Assembly (NCBI GenBank): GCA_023388015.1
Contig: JAEWHB010000154.1
Span: 1 to 8,425 of the forward strand
DNA: 8,425 bases
Origin: Bacteroidota bacterium
GTDB taxonomy: Bacteria; Bacteroidota; Bacteroidia; Flavobacteriales; Weeksellaceae
Reading direction: 5' to 3'
This document shows positions 4,454 to 8,425 of the stretch, in pieces; within the stretch, counting starts at the first letter, position 1, and the number at the start of each line of letters is the position of its first letter. The notes under the pieces are model-generated. The model was not told the DNA's origin and searched no databases. It saw nothing but the letters and a program-made list of their open reading frames with translations. The translations under genes were made by a program, and so were the position numbers.

Positions 4454-7401
4454 TATTGAACAAAATTTATGTTGTTTGTTTATTGGTCATCCCGATTTGG
4501 GTAGCCGCACAAACAACCGTAACAGGTGTAGTTACAGAGGACGGCACCGGGTTTTCACTGCCCGATGTGACGGTAACAAACCAAAATACGCTTGAGGAAG
4601 CTTTTACCGATTTGGATGGAAATTACAGCATTCAGGCAAGTGAAGGTGATGTATTGGTGTTTGCTCTTGATAACTTCAATGACATGCGCATCACTTATAA
4701 CAATCAGTCTGCTGTGAATGTAACCATGGGCGCATCTTCTTCATTTCAGTTAAATGAAGTGGTGGTAATTGGTTATGGTACAACCACTCACAAAGATGCT
4801 ACCGGGTCTGTGGTGGCCGTTACTGAACGTGATTTCAATGACGGACTTAACACAGCTCCGGAACAATTGCTAACCGGAAAAGTTTCCGGACTACAAATTA
4901 CAACAGGCGGCGGACAGCCGGGAACGGGTTCATTGATCCGAATTCGCGGAGGTTCTTCTTTGAACGCGATCAGCGACCCGCTTTTTGTAGTGGACGGAAT
5001 CCCGATGGATAATGGAGCCACCGTTGCGGGAACTTCCAACCCATTGAATTACATCAACCCAAGCGATATCGAGTCGATTAGTGTTCTCAAAGATGCTTCT
5101 GCAACAGCAATTTATGGTGCGCGCGCTTCCAATGGTGTAATCATCATTACCACTAAAAAAGGAAGAAAAGGAAAAGCACTTGGAATTAATTTCAATAGCT
5201 CGGTTTCACTTTCGGACCGAATTAATCAGGTGGATGTGTTATCAGCGGATCAATTCCGTCAGGTGATGACTGAACGCGCCAATCCAGATGTTGCAGCAAT
5301 GATGGGTGAAGCCAATACTAATTGGCAAGATCAGATATTCAAAAAGGCATTGGGATTCGATAGTAATATCGGTATCAATGGGATGATTGGAAATAATTTA
5401 CCCTTCCGGGTTTCATTGGGTTATACCAATCAAGATGGAATATTGAAAACTAGTAATTTCGAGAGAACAACCGCTTCGGTTAGTTTGACCCCTACTTTGC
5501 TGGACGATCATTTGACAATTGATATCAACGCAAGAGGTTCTTACGAAGAAAATCAATTTGCGGATGCAGGAGCAATCGGCGCGGCCATCCGTATGGATCC
5601 TACGCAGCCAATTTATTCTGGAAATGACAGTTTTGGCGGATATTGGGAATGGCTGAATAACCAAGGCGATCCCAATCCAAATGCCACCCGAAATCCATTG
5701 GCATTGTTAATGTTAAAAGACAATCATTCCTATGTGAACCGCAGCGTTGGAAACATCAAATTTGACTATAAAATTCACGGATTTGAAGATTTGAAAGCGG
5801 TATTGAACTTGGGTTATGACTATGCCGAAGGAAAAGGTTCGGAAACCGTTCCGGTTTTTGCCCGAATGAATTATAATGTAAACAATCCGGAAGAAGGTGG
5901 TTTCAGCCGTAATTACAATCAAATCAGAAGAAACCAATTGTTTGATTTCTATTTGAACTATAACAAAGACATCGCTTCGATCAGAAGTAAAGTGGATGTA
6001 ACGGCAGGTTATTCTTACCAAAGTTTTGATTATGATAATTATGAAATCAACCAGAACTTCATTAAATCAGACACCATCGGATTGTACCAAGACATTAACA
6101 CACGTGTTTTGATCGGGTTCTTCGGAAGATTGAATTATACTTTTAACGATAAATATTTATTGACTGCAACAGTGAGAAGAGACGGTTCTTCCCGCTTCTC
6201 GCCAGATACACGTTGGGGATGGTTTCCATCTGTAGCTTTGGCTTGGAACATCGCAGAAGAAGAATTTCTGAAAAACTCCAAAACGGTTTCCAATATGAAA
6301 CTTCGTTTGGGTTGGGGTATCACCGGACAGGAAAATTTGGGTAATAATCCTTATCCTTATTTACCTATTTATTTGTCTTCGACGAACCAATACGGATATT
6401 ACCCAATGGGCGGAACTTTCGTGCCGACTTTGCGTCCGAATATTTACGATCCCTTGTTGAAATGGGAAGAACAAACCACTTGGAACATCGGATTGGATTT
6501 TGGATTCTTCAACAATCGACTTTGGGGATCAGTTGAATTTTACCACAAAGAAACAGAAGATATGTTGCAGACCATTGCAGCTCCACTTCCAAATCTTAAT
6601 AACTTGATTACAACCAATATTGGAACGATGGAAAACCGTGGTGTGGAAATCAACGTAGGTGGTGACATTATCAAAACCACAGATTTGACCTGGACTGTAA
6701 ATGCCAATGCAACTTATAATGAAAATGAAATTACCAAAATTTCAGGAGTCGGTGAGCGTGAGTTCTATTTGGCCGGAGATGCGATTTCAGGAGGAGTAGG
6801 AAATCAGCTACTTGTAAACATGGTAGGTGTTCCTGCTTATTCTTTCTATGTGTACGAACAAGTTTACGATGCGAACGGAAACCCGATCCAAGGAGCTTAT
6901 GTGGATCAAAACGGTGACGGAATCATCAACGATTTGGATTTACGCCCTTTCCATTCGGGTCGTCCCGACTGGTACCTTGGATTTAGTTCAAATTTGAACT
7001 ATAAAAACTGGGATTTCGGGTTCTCTATGCGTGCAAATCTTGGAAACTATTTGTACAATAACATCGCGTCTGACGCCGGAACTTATGCCGCCATCAGAGG
7101 AACCAACGGTTATTTGGTAAACATTCAGTCCGATGCTTTGAATTCAGGATTTGAAAACAACGAATACTTCTCAGATTACTACATTCAGAATGCATCTTTC
7201 CTGAAAATGGATTATATGACATTGGGTTATACCTTCCGACAAGTATTTGGAAAAACCAATATGCGTTTCTACGGAACAGTTCAGAACGTATTTACCATTA
7301 CGGATTATGAAGGATTGGATCCTGAAATCGGAAGCGGACTTGACAATAATATCTATCCGCGTCCAAGAATTTATACGTTTGGTGTAAATGTGAACTTTTA
7401 A
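4447..7401 (+). CDS. susC: SusC-family TonB-dependent outer-membrane transporter for alpha-glucans
   Basis: This 984-residue outer-membrane importer is powered by TonB and works with the SusD lipoprotein as its lid. It has a signal peptide at 1-21, with likely cleavage after Val-Ala-Ala. A CarboxypepD_reg-like domain follows (about 24-96; VTGVVTEDGTGFSLPDVTV, LDGNYSI). LNEVVVIGYGT at 102-112 is the TonB-box region typical of SusC/RagA proteins. The plug spans about 115-238 with LIRIRGGSSL, DPLFVVDGIPM and LKDASATAIYGARASNGVI. The barrel runs to a terminal beta-strand ending in Phe (FGVNVNF), the expected outer-membrane insertion signal. The length is normal and no key part is missing. The ATG gives a clean signal peptide. 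There is no strong Shine-Dalgarno, and the leader is long and can fold over the start. susD follows after 18 bases, surely in the same transcript. Substrate is inferred from SusD and the neighbouring GH65 pathway. Confidence 0.95.
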   Translation: MKLLNKIYVVCLLVIPIWVAAQTTVTGVVTEDGTGFSLPDVTVTNQNTLEEAFTDLDGNYSIQASEGDVLVFALDNFNDMRITYNNQSAVNVTMGASSSFQLNEVVVIGYGTTTHKDATGSVVAVTERDFNDGLNTAPEQLLTGKVSGLQITTGGGQPGTGSLIRIRGGSSLNAISDPLFVVDGIPMDNGATVAGTSNPLNYINPSDIESISVLKDASATAIYGARASNGVIIITTKKGRKGKALGINFNSSVSLSDRINQVDVLSADQFRQVMTERANPDVAAMMGEANTNWQDQIFKKALGFDSNIGINGMIGNNLPFRVSLGYTNQDGILKTSNFERTTASVSLTPTLLDDHLTIDINARGSYEENQFADAGAIGAAIRMDPTQPIYSGNDSFGGYWEWLNNQGDPNPNATRNPLALLMLKDNHSYVNRSVGNIKFDYKIHGFEDLKAVLNLGYDYAEGKGSETVPVFARMNYNVNNPEEGGFSRNYNQIRRNQLFDFYLNYNKDIASIRSKVDVTAGYSYQSFDYDNYEINQNFIKSDTIGLYQDINTRVLIGFFGRLNYTFNDKYLLTATVRRDGSSRFSPDTRWGWFPSVALAWNIAEEEFLKNSKTVSNMKLRLGWGITGQENLGNNPYPYLPIYLSSTNQYGYYPMGGTFVPTLRPNIYDPLLKWEEQTTWNIGLDFGFFNNRLWGSVEFYHKETEDMLQTIAAPLPNLNNLITTNIGTMENRGVEINVGGDIIKTTDLTWTVNANATYNENEITKISGVGEREFYLAGDAISGGVGNQLLVNMVGVPAYSFYVYEQVYDANGNPIQGAYVDQNGDGIINDLDLRPFHSGRPDWYLGFSSNLNYKNWDFGFSMRANLGNYLYNNIASDAGTYAAIRGTNGYLVNIQSDALNSGFENNEYFSDYYIQNASFLKMDYMTLGYTFRQVFGKTNMRFYGTVQNVFTITDYEGLDPEIGSGLDNNIYPRPRIYTFGVNVNF

Positions 7402-7419
7402 TCGCTAAATCAATTTGAA

Positions 7420-8425
7420 ATGAAAAATATTAAAATCATATTATTATTCTTAATGTCGGGGATGCTTTTCAACTATTCCTGTCTTGACGACCTGGACGTG
7501 GATGTGGAAGACCCCGATGAAATCATCGGCGGAAATGCTTACCAGAGTTTAGCCGACTATACTTCCGGTATTGCAAAAGTATATGCAGGTTTGGCGCTTT
7601 CGGGTCAACAAGGTCCTGCGGGGCAAGGTGACATCGGAGGTATCGACGAAGGTTTCGGGCAGTACTTGCGTGCTTACTGGCAACTTCAACAATTGCCAAC
7701 CGACGAAACCAAAATCGCTTGGATCGACGGTACATTGCAGACCTTTAACTTTCAGAATTGGTCCAGTAACAGTGAATTTATCAATGCCGGATACAGTCGT
7801 TTCCTTTACGAAGTGGAATTGGCCAATCAGTTTTTGAGAGACTCAAGCGACGAGCGTTTGGATGCGGCCGGATTGACCGATGCTGAAAAAGCAGTCGTTC
7901 GTCAATATCGATTAGAAGCTAGATGGTTGAGAGCTTTGGGTTATTACCACGCATTGGATTTGTTTGGAAGTGTTCCGTTTAAAACAGAAAACGATCCGGT
8001 AGGTGGTTATTTCCCGCCGCAATATTCAAGTGCGGAATTGTTCAATTATATCGAATCTGAACTATTGGCCATCGAAAATGAAATGGTGGCACCCAAACAA
8101 AACGACTACGGACGTGCAGACCGCGCCGCAGCTTGGGCATTGCTAGCCAAAATGTATTTGAATGCAGAAGTTTATACAGGACAAGCCAAATACAATGAAA
8201 CCATTACTTATTGTGAAAAAATCATGAATGCAGGTTATGCTTTGGCTTCCAATTATGAAAATCTTTTCCGTGCAGATAACCACATAGGTGATGCTGCAAA
8301 CGAAATCATTTTTGCCATTCCTTACGATGCTTCTTATATGCAGACTTATGGGGGAATGACTTTCATAATCAATGCTTCCATCGGTGGAGACGCAAGCCCT
8401 TCTGAACTGGGTGTTCCCGGAGGTG
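7420..8425 (+). CDS. susD: SusD-family starch-binding surface lipoprotein, N-terminal 335 residues
   Basis: This is a surface lipoprotein that binds glycan and caps SusC; its C-terminus is beyond the right edge. The signal peptide ends at a lipobox-like site with lipidated Cys21 (FNYSC). It is followed by the acidic LDDLDVDVED, a pattern that fits the Bacteroidota export signal for surface lipoproteins. The TPR-rich RagB/SusD fold is evident, with RLEARWLRALGYYHALDLFG at 164-183 and GRADRAAAWALLAKMYLNA at 231-249. It aligns closely by eye with B. thetaiotaomicron starch SusD: DEGFGQYLR (76-84), LPTDETKIAW (92-101), NAEVYTGQ (248-255) and YENLFRADN (279-287) match equivalent blocks. Asp76, Arg84 and Trp101 fall where that protein has starch-contact residues Asp73, Arg81 and Trp98. 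The Asn101 position is Gly104 here. The ATG is 18 bases after susC. A typical family member has about 530 residues, so roughly two thirds is seen. Confidence 0.95.
   Translation, partial: MKNIKIILLFLMSGMLFNYSCLDDLDVDVEDPDEIIGGNAYQSLADYTSGIAKVYAGLALSGQQGPAGQGDIGGIDEGFGQYLRAYWQLQQLPTDETKIAWIDGTLQTFNFQNWSSNSEFINAGYSRFLYEVELANQFLRDSSDERLDAAGLTDAEKAVVRQYRLEARWLRALGYYHALDLFGSVPFKTENDPVGGYFPPQYSSAELFNYIESELLAIENEMVAPKQNDYGRADRAAAWALLAKMYLNAEVYTGQAKYNETITYCEKIMNAGYALASNYENLFRADNHIGDAANEIIFAIPYDASYMQTYGGMTFIINASIGGDASPSELGVPGG

Overview
The window reads as part of an alpha-glucan (starch / malto-oligosaccharide) polysaccharide utilization locus from the Bacteroidota, most likely a Flavobacteriia member. 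The main reasons are a TonB-dependent SusC followed directly by a SusD lipoprotein that resembles the Bacteroides starch protein SusD, AT-rich intergenic DNA, weak or absent Shine-Dalgarno sequences, and a TAnnTTTG-type promoter element. I recognise the families from sequence memory only; no search was run.

Layout. On the minus strand, read from right to left, are a LacI-family regulator (4252-3152), an MFS sugar transporter of the SLC45/GPH-like type (2947-1589), beta-phosphoglucomutase (1602-943, overlapping the transporter by 14 bases) and the first 286 codons of a glycoside hydrolase family 65 phosphorylase (859-1, cut by the window edge). On the plus strand, diverging from lacI, are susC (4447-7401) and susD (7420 onward, cut by the right edge).

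How the genes work together (inference from families). SusD and SusC capture malto-oligosaccharides at the surface and bring them into the periplasm. The MFS protein moves maltose or a short oligosaccharide into the cytoplasm. The GH65 enzyme splits it with phosphate into glucose and beta-glucose-1-phosphate, and beta-phosphoglucomutase turns the latter into glucose-6-phosphate. The LacI protein is the likely sugar-responsive switch. Surface amylases and further lipoproteins (SusE/F, GH13) would lie outside the window.

The non-coding DNA is the least routine part. The 194-bp lacI-susC gap holds a perfect 14-bp LacI-type palindrome touching the lacI start, a 17-bp sequence repeated exactly in the lacI-MFS gap at the same distance from a start codon, and a susC leader that can fold into a long hairpin or into an alternative stem covering the susC start codon. 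No stretch longer than 300 bases lacks a gene. I saw no RNA gene, mobile element, CRISPR array or sign of gene decay. The coding content is a recognisable flavobacterial locus, not a new system.
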